DNA of 64,000 nt from Marihabitans asiaticum (GTDB lineage Bacteria; Actinomycetota; Actinomycetes; Actinomycetales; Dermatophilaceae): the NCBI RefSeq assembly GCF_007828725.1, contig NZ_VIUW01000001.1, positions 682,001 to 746,000 of the forward strand, given 5' to 3'. Shown one piece after another: positions 1 through 7,751 of the stretch (position 1 is its first letter; each line of letters opens with the position of its first letter). The position numbers and the translations under genes are program-made. Under the pieces are notes generated by a model that had not been told where the DNA came from, did no database searches, and worked only from the letters and a program-made list of their open reading frames with translations.

Positions 1-1
1 G

Positions 2-361
2 CGGTCTGGGGCGGATGGGGGCGCGGGGGCGCTCGTCGACGGCTTCGTGCAGCGACTCCAGCTCGCGGGACTCCGGGCGGTGGCCGGGGTCGGGCACGGC
101 GTGCACCGGGTCGACATCGCGGTCGGCGATCCCGACCGCAGCGGGTACCAGCTGGCCATCAGCCTCGACGGGCCCGAGTCCGCCACCCGCGCCGGCGCTC
201 GGCAGCGTGACCGGATCCTCCCTCAGGAGCTGACCGCTCTCGGCTGGCGACACCTACGGCTCTGGGCGATCGACATCTTCGCCGACCCCGCCCGCCAGGA
301 GGCCAAGGTGCTCCGCGCCCTGCAGGAGGCCTGCCGTCCGAACGACCACGCAGACCTGTGA
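2..361 (+). CDS. C-terminal end of a large DUF4011/helicase-like protein (MTES-type endonuclease-like domain), 5' truncated
   Basis: The reading frame is open from the first bases of the window, so only the last ~119 residues are present and the start lies upstream. The visible part reads as an alpha/beta domain with an acidic core (VDIAVGDPDRSGYQLAISLDGP), then RDRILPQEL, then GWRHLRLWAIDIFADP near the end. This arrangement resembles the restriction-endonuclease-like domain that closes many actinobacterial DUF4011/SF1 helicase proteins. The family is inferred from that pattern alone; the helicase part is not in the window. The stop codon overlaps the ATG of the next gene (TGATG), which suggests translational coupling. 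Confidence 0.6.
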   Translation, partial: RSGADGGAGALVDGFVQRLQLAGLRAVAGVGHGVHRVDIAVGDPDRSGYQLAISLDGPESATRAGARQRDRILPQELTALGWRHLRLWAIDIFADPARQEAKVLRALQEACRPNDHADL

Positions 362-573
362 TGAGCGACGACTCCGACGCAGGGGATGAGGCCCGGCCGC
401 GCCGCGGGCGGCGGAGGGCGCAGCACCCTGGCACCTCGGAAGCGGCGCGGGCAGCGAGCGCGCAGCCGGACGGTGCTCCCCGCCGACGGCGCGGTCGAGA
501 CAGCGACGGGTCGACGGCGGCAGACGCCCGAGAGCAGTGGCTGCTCGACGAGCGGCCGCCGCACTGGCATTAG
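361..573 (+). CDS. small charged hypothetical protein with a conserved-looking ERPPHW tail
   Basis: This 70-residue ORF starts with an ATG that overlaps the upstream stop codon (TGATG), so it is probably translated by coupling. It is very rich in Asp, Arg, Ala and Gly and should be disordered, except for the end REQWLLDERPPHWH. Short actinobacterial proteins with a similar ...RPPHW C-terminus are common, and they often sit behind helicase genes. No function is known to me. A strong terminator follows 35 bases downstream, consistent with this being the last gene of the upstream transcript. Confidence 0.5.
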   Translation: MSDDSDAGDEARPRRGRRRAQHPGTSEAARAASAQPDGAPRRRRGRDSDGSTAADAREQWLLDERPPHWH

Positions 574-607
574 CACGCGCCGGGAGACGACGCGCGTCCA
601 GGGACGA

Positions 608-641
608 CGAAGGGGCGGAAGCGATCGCTTCCGCCCCTTCG
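608..641. terminator. perfect 34-base palindrome, bidirectional terminator between convergent genes
   Basis: The two arms are exact complements with no spacer; the centre is between 624 and 625. Each arm begins with CGAAGGGG, the octamer over-represented across this window, here as an inverted pair. It lies between the + strand gene ending at 573 and mscL ending at 693 on the - strand, so it can serve both. There is no long T-run. Confidence 0.75.
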
Positions 642-692
642 GGCGCTCCGAGGTGGGCCGCAGGCGGCCCGTGCACCTCGAGGGGTCGTGGG

Positions 693-1061
693 TCAGCCGC
701 GACCGGCGCGCAGGGAGTCGCGGATCTCGCGGAGGAGCTCGACGGACTCGTCGGTGGTCTCCTCCTCCTCGGCGACGAAGCGCTCGCGCATCGCCTGGTA
801 GGGCTTGACGACGGCGAAGTAGACGACGGCCGCCATGATGAGGAAGGCGACGAGCGCGGTGAGGAACGGGCCGACGGACTGGAACCCGAAGATCTCCATC
901 TCGTCGAAGTTGAACTCCGCACCACCGGTCAGCTTGCCGATGGCCTCGATGAGCACGTTGGTGAAGGCGGTGACGAGGGAGGCGAACGCGGTGGCGATGA
1001 TCAGGCCGACGGCGATCTCGACGAGATTGCCGCGCATGAGGAAGTCTCTGAAGCCCTTCAT
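693..1061 (-). CDS. mscL: large-conductance mechanosensitive channel MscL
   Basis: This 122-residue protein should form the pentameric inner-membrane pore that opens under membrane tension during hypo-osmotic shock. The N-terminus MKGFRDFLMRGNLVEIAVG is the family's hallmark amphipathic helix running into TM1 (about residues 12-40). TM2 is at about 62-88, followed by a charged C-terminal helix (ELLREIRDSL). I chose the ATG at 1061 because it gives the usual MscL start and is preceded by AAGGA. A longer frame with an upstream ATG at 1115 would add an atypical proline-rich leader. Its position beyond the SAF-protein gene matches the mscL locus of other actinobacteria. Confidence 0.93.
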   Translation of the reverse strand: MKGFRDFLMRGNLVEIAVGLIIATAFASLVTAFTNVLIEAIGKLTGGAEFNFDEMEIFGFQSVGPFLTALVAFLIMAAVVYFAVVKPYQAMRERFVAEEEETTDESVELLREIRDSLRAGRG

Positions 1062-1226
1062 GGGGGTGATGTCCTTAAGTGAGAGCGGTGGCGGCGTCGG
1101 TTCGTACGCCGACATAGAAGGATGAGGTGGCGCCGTGCCCAGTGCAACTCGGCGTCCAGGCTGACGTCCTCGCCGACCGGCTCGCGGGGCTCTCACCTGG
1201 CCTTTCCTGCGCTGATGTGACACGTA

Positions 1227-1874
1227 TCACGCCGCATCGGACGGGACGTGATGCGCGATGAGGACGAGACCGACGGCCCGGTCCGCGTCGAGTGCCCCGA
1301 TCACAGCAGCGGCATCCTCGGGACGCAGCGACAGCACGGCGGTCGGCTCGGTGAGGCTGCCCTGGTCCTCCGATGCGGGAAGCGCGGCAACCTGACCGCC
1401 GGTGGCCACCGCGGTCGAGGAGCCCGGCACGAAGACGTCGACCCGGTCGCCGACCGACACACCGGGCGAGGAGAGGGCCAGGGGAACGCTCACCAACCGG
1501 CGTGAAGGCCCCGCTACCGCGCGGTCCCGCCCCAGCACCCGTGCCCCCGTGAAGACCTCCCCTGCGGCGACGTCCACGGTGCTCATCAGCCCGACCACCT
1601 GGTCGAGGGCGGTCAGCGCCGCGTCCGGAAGCTCGGCTGCCGGGCGCTCCTCAAGCCGGACCGCACCCTGCGTGACGGGCTCGCCCGCACCCGTCGGCGC
1701 GGTCGCCACGACGACCCGCCGGGTCGGACCGGGCCCGACCTCGCCCAGCACGGTGCTCAGGGCCAAGGCAACGCACGCCAGGGCCAGCAGTCGCCGCGCC
1801 ACGGTCCTGCGCCAGGCCGGACGGCGGCCGGGCCCGAAGAGCGAGGGGAGGTGCTCGGCGAGGATCGCGGTCAT
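1227..1874 (-). CDS. SAF-domain membrane-anchored protein (CpaB/RcpC-like)
   Basis: This is a 215-residue protein with a basic N-terminus, one membrane segment at about residues 25-45 and a SAF domain at about 57-120 (VVVATAPTGAGEPVTQGAVRLEER). A second beta-rich region (SVPLALSSPGVSVGDRVDVF) follows. SAF domains of this type occur in CpaB, the periplasmic pilus-assembly protein, but no other Tad pilus gene is nearby, so a pilus role is not supported. The gene lies between mscL and the FmdB gene, as in many actinobacteria. The ATG at 1874 is set by a -10 hexamer TAGCGT seven bases upstream and no Shine-Dalgarno, i.e. a leaderless start. Confidence 0.75.
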   Translation of the reverse strand: MTAILAEHLPSLFGPGRRPAWRRTVARRLLALACVALALSTVLGEVGPGPTRRVVVATAPTGAGEPVTQGAVRLEERPAAELPDAALTALDQVVGLMSTVDVAAGEVFTGARVLGRDRAVAGPSRRLVSVPLALSSPGVSVGDRVDVFVPGSSTAVATGGQVAALPASEDQGSLTEPTAVLSLRPEDAAAVIGALDADRAVGLVLIAHHVPSDAA

Positions 1875-1881
1875 GCTCGGG

Positions 1882-1887
1882 ACGCTA
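1882..1887 (-). promoter_or_regulatory. -10 box for leaderless SAF-protein mRNA
   Basis: On the - strand this reads TAGCGT, then seven bases, then the ATG at 1874. No ribosome binding site fits between them, so transcription probably starts at the start codon. Confidence 0.5.
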
Positions 1888-2061
1888 GGTCGACCCGCCG
1901 ACCTCTGCGCCAAGGGTCGCGATCCCTGTGGACAGTCGTGGGGGACGGCGCTGCCCTGTGCACACCGAGGGAGGCGGTCCTGCGTCCGAGGGCTGGTACC
2001 GGCGGGGGAGGGGCCCCGCGTTCCCCGAGTCGGACGCCGCCGAGGTGCGACGCTGGTGGCC

Positions 2062-2562
2062 ATGGACGTGGTGCTACAGGCTGTTCAGGACGTGCTGACC
2101 CCGCTGGGCGGCTGGTCCATGGCTCTTGTCGTCAAGATCGTCGCGGCGACGCTACTCATGCTGGCGTACATCGTCGTGCTGGCGCGCACGTTCGGCACCC
2201 GCACCTTCTCGTCCTTCACGTCCTACGACTTCCTCACGAACGTGGCCGCGGGCTCGCTCGTCGCGAGCGCCGTCCTGGGTCCCAGCATCGCGCCGGCGGC
2301 GATCGCGCTCCTTGTCCTCGTGATCGCGCAGATGGTCATCTCGGCCGCGGGCGCTCGCTCCCGCACGGTGCAGGACCTCGTCGACAATGACCCGGTCGTC
2401 CTCGTCGCCGACGGCCGGATCCTGCACGACCGGCTGCGGCGCGAGAGGGTCTCCCCGGTGATCCTCGAGCAGCAGCTCCGTCAGGCCGGCGTCACCGGAG
2501 TCGAGGAGGTGCGGTACGCGGTGCTCGAGTCCGGAGGCACGATCAGCGTGATCACGTCGTGA
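2062..2562 (+). CDS. DUF421-family membrane protein (YetF-like)
   Basis: This 166-residue protein has about three membrane helices in the first ~90 residues (KIVAATLLMLAYIVVL, then LTNVAAGSLVASAVLGPS, then IALLVLVIAQMVISA). A cytoplasmic DUF421 domain follows, with the typical NDPVVLVADGRILHDRLRRERVS and the ending ...VRYAVLESGGTISVI. Members of this family such as Bacillus YetF have no firmly assigned biochemical role. The ATG at 2062 gives the normal N-terminus; a GTG two codons upstream is an alternative. Its last 11 bases overlap the end of the convergent FmdB gene. Confidence 0.82.
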   Translation: MDVVLQAVQDVLTPLGGWSMALVVKIVAATLLMLAYIVVLARTFGTRTFSSFTSYDFLTNVAAGSLVASAVLGPSIAPAAIALLVLVIAQMVISAAGARSRTVQDLVDNDPVVLVADGRILHDRLRRERVSPVILEQQLRQAGVTGVEEVRYAVLESGGTISVITS

Positions 2563-2926
2563 CGCCGGCGCTCCCGGAGGACCCCGTCCCGGAGGAGGTC
2601 GACCCCGAGGCGGTGCCCGATCCGGTCGTGCTGCCCGTCGACGCGCTGGAGGACGCGCCGGAGTCCTTGCCCGATCCCGACCCCGAGCCGGCATCGGCAG
2701 AGGAGCTCGAACCGCCGGACGAGGTCGACGACGAGCCGGAGCCGGTCGTCGACCGGGAGTCGGTCTTGTAGAAGCCGCCGCCCTTGAACACCACGCCGAC
2801 CGCGCCGAACTTCTTGCGCAGCGCGCCGCCGCACTCCGGGCACTGCGTCAGGGAGTCCTCGGAGAAAGACTGGACGGCGTCGAACTCGTGACCGCACTCC
2901 GTGCAGCCGTAGGCATAGGTAGGCAC
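2552..2926 (-). CDS. FmdB-family zinc ribbon protein with disordered tail; candidate Ruc-like redox chaperone
   Basis: This is a 124-residue protein. Residues 1-50 form the FmdB/CxxC zinc ribbon with Cys8, Cys11, Cys29 and Cys32. Residues from about 58 onward are almost entirely Ser, Gly, Thr and Ala, so the tail should be unstructured. Mycobacterium tuberculosis Rv0991c (Ruc), at the equivalent position beside a formyl-THF cyclo-ligase and galU, has the same layout and is a redox-regulated chaperone that acts with DnaK. Orthology to Ruc is my inference from domain layout and synteny. The GTG start at 2926 lies six bases after a -10 hexamer TATGAT, so the mRNA is probably leaderless. Confidence 0.8.
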   Translation of the reverse strand: MPTYAYGCTECGHEFDAVQSFSEDSLTQCPECGGALRKKFGAVGVVFKGGGFYKTDSRSTTGSGSSSTSSGGSSSSADAGSGSGSGKDSGASSSASTGSTTGSGTASGSTSSGTGSSGSAGVTT

Positions 2927-2932
2927 GGCGGA

Positions 2933-2938
2933 ATCATA
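2933..2938 (-). promoter_or_regulatory. -10 box for leaderless fmdB-like mRNA
   Basis: The - strand reads TATGAT, six bases, GTG (start at 2926). This is a near-consensus -10 and there is no Shine-Dalgarno, which supports the GTG as both transcription and translation start. Confidence 0.6.
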
Positions 2939-2948
2939 CGGACCGAGC

Positions 2949-4490
2949 TCACCGCGCGTCGGACCCGCTGGGCTCTGGGATCCACCCCGCCAGGCGGCCG
3001 TGCCGGCTCACGGCTCGCACCCGCCGCTCGACCTCGCTACGCAACCCGCGGCTGCTCACGACGAGGAGCTGATCACCCACCCGGATCGGCGTCGTCGGCG
3101 ACGGGACGAAGGAGCCGTCGTCCCGCACGATCAGGGCGACGTTCGCCCCCTTCGGCAGTCTCAGCTCGAAGACCTGCACGCCGTGCAGCCGAGACCCCTC
3201 CTCGACCGCGACCTCCACGAGGTCGGCGTCGATCGACTCCAGCGGCTCGGACTCGACGGTGAGGTCCTGGGTGTGTCCGGACTCGGTGACCCCCAGGTGG
3301 CGTGCCACCCAGGGCAGCGACGGAGCCTGGATGAGGGTGAAGAGGACGACGAGCACGAAGACGAGGTCGAAGATCCAGCTCACCCCGTCGACACCCACCG
3401 TCACCGGGACGGTGGCGAGGACGACCGGCACCGCGCCGCGCAGACCGGCCCACGATAAGAAGACCTGGTCACGCCACCCAACCCGGAACGGCGTGAGCGA
3501 GACGATCACCGAGACCGGGCGGGCCAGGAGGAGCAGTACCAGGCCGAGCACGAGGGCCGGGGTGAGCTGGTCGACGAAGCCGCTGGGCGAGGCGAGCAGG
3601 CCGAGCATGACGAAGAGGCCGATCTGGGCCAACCACCCCACCGACTCGGCGAAGCCGAGCATCGCCGAGCGGTGCGGGAGCGACATGTTGCCCATGACGA
3701 GCGCGGCGACGTAGCAGGCGATGAAGCCCGAGGTGCCCACCACCGTGGCCGCGCCGAAGGCGAGGACCGAGACCGACACCACGCCGATGGCGAAGAGCCC
3801 GGAGGTCGCCGCCGCAGTGCGACGCAGCAGCCCCCCGCCGACGTAGCCGACGGCCGCGCCGATGACCGTTCCGACGCTGAGCTGGACCACGGCGAGGATG
3901 CCGATCATCCACCACGGCTGGGCTTCCGCCGGGTTGGCCAGGCTGGTCGTGATCGCGACGACAAGCATGACGACCGGGGCGTCGTTGAACCCCGACTCGG
4001 CCTCGAGCATCCCCGAGATGCGCCGCGGCAGCGGCACGGTGCGCAGCACCGAGAAGACGGCCGCCGCGTCGGTTGAGCTGACGATGGCCCCGACGAGCAG
4101 CGAGACCTGCCAGCTCCAACCCAGGAGCCAGTGCGCGGCTGCGGCGGTGACGAAGACCGACACCACGACGCCGACGGTCGACAGGGTGACCGCCGGGGCG
4201 ACGGCGTTGCGGATCGAGCTCCAGCGCGTGGTCAGGCCGCCCTCGGCGAGGATGAGGATCAGCGCCGAGTAGCCAAGGACCTGCCCGATCTCGGCGGAGC
4301 TGAAGTTGATCCCCAGGCCCCCCTCGCCGAGCACCAGACCGACCGCGAGGTAGGCCAGCAGCGTGGGGAGGCCGGACCGGGCGGTGAGTCGGACCGCGAC
4401 GATGCAGACGACGAGGACCGCGGCCGAGACGAGGAGAACCGGGCCGAGGGAGTCAGCGTCGACGAGCGCGTCGGCGGCACTCCAGCCCAC
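2949..4490 (-). CDS. potassium/proton antiporter, CPA1/NhaP2 (CvrA) family
   Basis: This 513-residue protein has about twelve to thirteen membrane helices, including the antiporter core LVGAIVSSTDAAAVFSVLR and the following EAESGFNDAPVVML, whose Asp residues carry the cation. After about residue 420 comes a soluble TrkA-C-like domain (LVEVAVEEGSRLHGVQVFELRLP, then IRVGDQLLVVSSRGL). This architecture is typical of NhaP2/CvrA K+/H+ antiporters, which export K+ in exchange for protons during osmotic or alkaline stress. I chose the GTG at 4490, preceded by GGGAGGTGGGACC, over the longer frame that would run back through the divergent neighbour's promoter. Confidence 0.88.
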   Translation of the reverse strand: MGWSAADALVDADSLGPVLLVSAAVLVVCIVAVRLTARSGLPTLLAYLAVGLVLGEGGLGINFSSAEIGQVLGYSALILILAEGGLTTRWSSIRNAVAPAVTLSTVGVVVSVFVTAAAAHWLLGWSWQVSLLVGAIVSSTDAAAVFSVLRTVPLPRRISGMLEAESGFNDAPVVMLVVAITTSLANPAEAQPWWMIGILAVVQLSVGTVIGAAVGYVGGGLLRRTAAATSGLFAIGVVSVSVLAFGAATVVGTSGFIACYVAALVMGNMSLPHRSAMLGFAESVGWLAQIGLFVMLGLLASPSGFVDQLTPALVLGLVLLLLARPVSVIVSLTPFRVGWRDQVFLSWAGLRGAVPVVLATVPVTVGVDGVSWIFDLVFVLVVLFTLIQAPSLPWVARHLGVTESGHTQDLTVESEPLESIDADLVEVAVEEGSRLHGVQVFELRLPKGANVALIVRDDGSFVPSPTTPIRVGDQLLVVSSRGLRSEVERRVRAVSRHGRLAGWIPEPSGSDAR

Positions 4491-4518
4491 GGTCCCACCT
4501 CCCGTCCTCGACCGTGGA

Positions 4519-4524
4519 TAGTCT
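4519..4524 (+). promoter_or_regulatory. -10 box for leaderless penicillin-acylase-family mRNA
   Basis: TAGTCT is followed by six bases and the GTG at 4531. The 40-base gap between the divergent antiporter and acylase genes holds this box and, on the other strand, the antiporter's Shine-Dalgarno. Confidence 0.55.
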
Positions 4525-4530
4525 CGCAGG

Positions 4531-7170
4531 GTGCCTTCCTCTTCGACGATTCGCCGCGTAGTCATCGGCATCACGGCGGCGGTCGTCGTGCTCGCCCTCG
4601 CCCTCGGTGCGCTCGCCTGGACCCAGGTCCGCCGCACGATGCCCGACACCGACGGCACGCTGCAGGTCGAGGGACTCAGCGCCCCGGTGACCGTCCTCCG
4701 CGACGAGCGCGGCGTCCCCGACATCTACGCGGACACGCTCGATGACCTCATGATCGCCCAGGGCTACGTCCACGCCCAGGACCGCTTCTTCGAGATGGAC
4801 CTGCGCCGCCGGATCACCGCCGGCCGGCTCAGCGAGATGGTCGGCGAGGCCGGTGTCGAGACCGACAAGGTGATCCGCACCATGGGGTGGCGGCGGGTCG
4901 CCGAGGCCGAGCTGCCGATGCTCGAGCCGAGCACCCGCCGGGCGCTGCAGGCCTACTCCGACGGGGTGAACGCCTGGATCGAGGCGCAGGACGGGATCGG
5001 CGACATGGCCCTGGAGTACACGGTGCTCGCCCAGCAGAACCCGGACTACCGGGTGGAGGAGTGGGGCCCGGTCGACTCCCTCGCGTGGCTCAAGGCGATG
5101 GCCTGGGACCTGCGCGGCAACTACACCCAGGAGCTCACCCGGGCCCGGATGCGCGGCAAGGTCAGCGACTCGATGATGCGCGACTTCTTCCCCGAGTACG
5201 ACGCGAGCCAGCGCGAGCCGATCCTCTCGGCCGATGAGTGGACCCCGAAGCGCGACCGGGGGTCCTCCGACCCGGCCCCGATCGAGCAGGCGAAGGGGGA
5301 GTCCGCTGCCTCCGCGGAGGCGGCGTCCCTCCCTTCGCCCGGCGTCCGGGACGAGGCGACGCAGGACGCCCTGGCTGCCGCTGGCCAGGCCCTCGACGCC
5401 GTGCCCGAGCTGCTCGGTCACGGAGAGGGGATCGGCTCCAACTCGTGGGTGGTCTCGGGGGATCGCTCCTCCACCGGCAAGCCGCTGCTGGCCAACGACC
5501 CGCACCTTGGCATCTCGATCCCCGGCATCTGGTACCAGGTGGGACTGCACTGCCGCGAGGTGAGCGAGGAGTGCCCGCTGGAGGTGAGCGGCTACTCCTT
5601 CGCCGGGCTCCCCGGTGTCGTCATCGGGCACAACGCGAAGATCGCCTGGGGATTCACCAACCTCGCCCCGGACGTCACCGACTTCTACCTCGAGGACGTC
5701 GACGACGAGGAGCAGACCTACCGCCGTGACCGCGAGGACGTCGAGCTCACGCTGCGGGAGGAGACGATCGCGGTCGCCGGGGGTGAGGACGTGACGATGA
5801 CCGTGCGCTCCACGGTGCACGGGCCGATCGTCTCCGACGTCGTGAGCGGCGTGGCCGAGGCGGGCGAGGATCCCGAAGGGGTGGAGGGCGACAGCAGCTA
5901 CGCGGTATCGCTGGCCTGGACCGCGCTCACGCCCGCCACCACGGCCGACGCGATCTTCGCGCTGAACCGGGCGGGTGACTTCGAGGAGTTCCAGGATGCG
6001 GCCCGCGACTTCGCCGTCCCGAGCCAGAACCTCGTGTACGCCGACGTCGAGGGCAACATCGGCTACCAGGCGCCGGGAGCGGTCCCGATCCGCAGCTACG
6101 GGGTCGACGGGCCACCCGGTCTCTCCCCGGGCCAGCTGCCCGTCCCCGGCTGGGACAGCCGCTTCGACTGGGAGGGCTTCGTCCCCTTCGAGGAGCTCCC
6201 GCACGTGTACAACCCCGAGGACGGGCTGATCGTCACCGCCAACCAGATGGTGACCCGGCAGGTCCGCCCCTTCCTTACCGAGGACTGGGACTACGGCTAC
6301 CGGGCGCAGCGCATCCTCGACCTCCTCGCGAGCGAGCCGACCATCACACCGGACAAGATGGCGCGGATCCAGGGGGACACGCGGCACGAGTTCGCGCCGG
6401 TTCTCGTCGAGCACCTCATGCGCATCGAGCTGGACGACCCCTTCGTCGAGGACGCCCGCGACCTGCTGCGCGAGTGGGACTACACCCAGCCGGTCGACGG
6501 CCAGGCCGGGGCCGCCGCGGCGTACTACAACGCCGTGTGGTCCCAGCTGGTCCGGCTGACCTTCAACGACGACCTGCCGAGCGACCTGCAGGCCTCGGGC
6601 AGCTCGACACAGTGGGAGGCGGTCACCCGGCTGCTGGAGAACCCGCGCTCGGGGTGGTGGGACAACCGGGGCACCGCAGGGGTCATCGAGGGCCGAGACG
6701 AGGTGCTGCGTCAGGCGCTGGTCGACGCCCGCCTCGACCTCACCCAGCGGCTCGGCAAGGACCCGTCCGGCTGGCGCTGGGGCGACCTGCACCAGGCGAA
6801 CCTCACGCACCAGGTGCTCGGCGGCGAGAGCGTCCCCGCACCGGTCCGGGCCATCTTCAACCGCGGCGGCTACGCCCTGCCCGGCGGTAGCTCGATCGTC
6901 AACGCCAACGCCTGGGACGCCTCTGCGGGATTCGACGTCACCGCTGCGCCGTCGATGCGGATGGTGGTCGACCTCGATGACCTTGACGCCTCGCGCTGGG
7001 TCAACCAGACCGGTGCGAGCGGGCGGCCCTTCGACGACCACTACACCGACCAGGTCCAGGCGTGGGCGACCGCCCAGACCTACCCGTGGCGATTCACCGA
7101 GGGCGCTGTGCGCGAGGCGGCCGAGGACGAGCTGACCCTCGAGCCGGCCGCGGCCGAGGACGGTGGCTAG
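4531..7170 (+). CDS. penicillin acylase (penicillin amidase) family Ntn hydrolase, membrane-anchored
   Basis: This is an 879-residue exported amidase precursor. Residues ~9-30 form an uncleaved-looking signal anchor. The alpha-chain region (VTVLRDERGVPDIYA, then YVHAQDRFFEMDLRRR) is followed by a spacer rich in Ala and Ser. The beta-chain then begins at GSNSWVVSGDRS; Ser303 in GIG|SNSW is the predicted nucleophile exposed by self-cleavage. NDPHLGIS and the later ...NADAW-like NANAWDASAGFDV follow the family pattern. Homologues hydrolyse penicillins, cephalosporins or acyl-homoserine lactones; the substrate here cannot be read from sequence. The start is the GTG placed six bases after a -10 box. 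The stop overlaps the convergent cyclo-ligase by four bases. Confidence 0.87.
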   Translation: MPSSSTIRRVVIGITAAVVVLALALGALAWTQVRRTMPDTDGTLQVEGLSAPVTVLRDERGVPDIYADTLDDLMIAQGYVHAQDRFFEMDLRRRITAGRLSEMVGEAGVETDKVIRTMGWRRVAEAELPMLEPSTRRALQAYSDGVNAWIEAQDGIGDMALEYTVLAQQNPDYRVEEWGPVDSLAWLKAMAWDLRGNYTQELTRARMRGKVSDSMMRDFFPEYDASQREPILSADEWTPKRDRGSSDPAPIEQAKGESAASAEAASLPSPGVRDEATQDALAAAGQALDAVPELLGHGEGIGSNSWVVSGDRSSTGKPLLANDPHLGISIPGIWYQVGLHCREVSEECPLEVSGYSFAGLPGVVIGHNAKIAWGFTNLAPDVTDFYLEDVDDEEQTYRRDREDVELTLREETIAVAGGEDVTMTVRSTVHGPIVSDVVSGVAEAGEDPEGVEGDSSYAVSLAWTALTPATTADAIFALNRAGDFEEFQDAARDFAVPSQNLVYADVEGNIGYQAPGAVPIRSYGVDGPPGLSPGQLPVPGWDSRFDWEGFVPFEELPHVYNPEDGLIVTANQMVTRQVRPFLTEDWDYGYRAQRILDLLASEPTITPDKMARIQGDTRHEFAPVLVEHLMRIELDDPFVEDARDLLREWDYTQPVDGQAGAAAAYYNAVWSQLVRLTFNDDLPSDLQASGSSTQWEAVTRLLENPRSGWWDNRGTAGVIEGRDEVLRQALVDARLDLTQRLGKDPSGWRWGDLHQANLTHQVLGGESVPAPVRAIFNRGGYALPGGSSIVNANAWDASAGFDVTAAPSMRMVVDLDDLDASRWVNQTGASGRPFDDHYTDQVQAWATAQTYPWRFTEGAVREAAEDELTLEPAAAEDGG

Positions 7171-7736
7171 CCGACCTCGACCGGGCCGTCGGCGGTGAGC
7201 ACCAGGCGCACCGGCTGGTCGTGCGGCTCTCGGGGGAGGGGATCGGTGGTCAGCTCTCCCGGGTGGAGCAGCACGGCGAAGGGAGTGCCGGCCCGGAGGC
7301 GGGGCAGCACGCGGTCGTAGCAGCCGCCGCCCTGACCCATGCGGGTGCCGTGGCGGTCCACGGCCAGGCCGGGGACGAGCGCGAGGTCGGCGCGCTGAGG
7401 TGCGCCGACGCCGAGCGGGGTCCGGCCCTCGTCGGCGAGGTCGAACCAGTCGAGGTCGAGGGTGTCGAGGGTGATCGGCGCGAGCACCTGCCAGCCCTGG
7501 TCGACCAGGGCACGGTTGGTGGCGGTCGTCGGCGGCTCGTGAGGGAGCGAGAGATAGGACAGGGCCACACCACGCCGCTTGGCCGGCCGGACCGTCTCGG
7601 CGACGGTGAGGATGTGCCCGCGCAGGGCCGCGTCGTCGAAGCCCAGGTCGCGCGCCGCGCTGATCTCGCGACGCTGCCCGCGCAGACGGGTGCGCAGCTC
7701 GCGCTTGGCGGCCCGGGGATCCTCCACGAGCCTCAT
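7167..7736 (-). CDS. 5-formyltetrahydrofolate cyclo-ligase
   Basis: This 189-residue enzyme uses ATP to convert 5-formyl-THF to 5,10-methenyl-THF, returning a folate storage form to one-carbon metabolism. The basic N-terminus KRELRTRLRGQRR, the strand VALSYLSLPHEPPT and the C-terminal signature DLALVPGLAVDRHGTRMGQGGGCYDRVL are characteristic. The usual GGGYYDR reads GGGCYDR here. The ATG at 7736 lies 15 bases from the divergent galU-position gene, so the two genes share one very short promoter region. It sits at the same place as Rv0992c in the mycobacterial locus. Confidence 0.9.
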   Translation of the reverse strand: MRLVEDPRAAKRELRTRLRGQRREISAARDLGFDDAALRGHILTVAETVRPAKRRGVALSYLSLPHEPPTTATNRALVDQGWQVLAPITLDTLDLDWFDLADEGRTPLGVGAPQRADLALVPGLAVDRHGTRMGQGGGCYDRVLPRLRAGTPFAVLLHPGELTTDPLPREPHDQPVRLVLTADGPVEVG

Positions 7737-7738
7737 CG

Positions 7739-7744
7739 TAGGCT
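7739..7744 (+). promoter_or_regulatory. -10 box for leaderless UDP-glucose pyrophosphorylase mRNA
   Basis: TAGGCT is followed by seven bases and the ATG at 7752. It sits inside the 15-base gap between two divergent start codons, so there is no room for a Shine-Dalgarno leader. Confidence 0.55.
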
Positions 7745-7751
7745 GGCGTTC

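Noticed and set aside
4453-7041. 862-residue open frame opposite the penicillin acylase gene
   Set aside because: His/Asp/Val-rich shadow composition and no recognisable motif.
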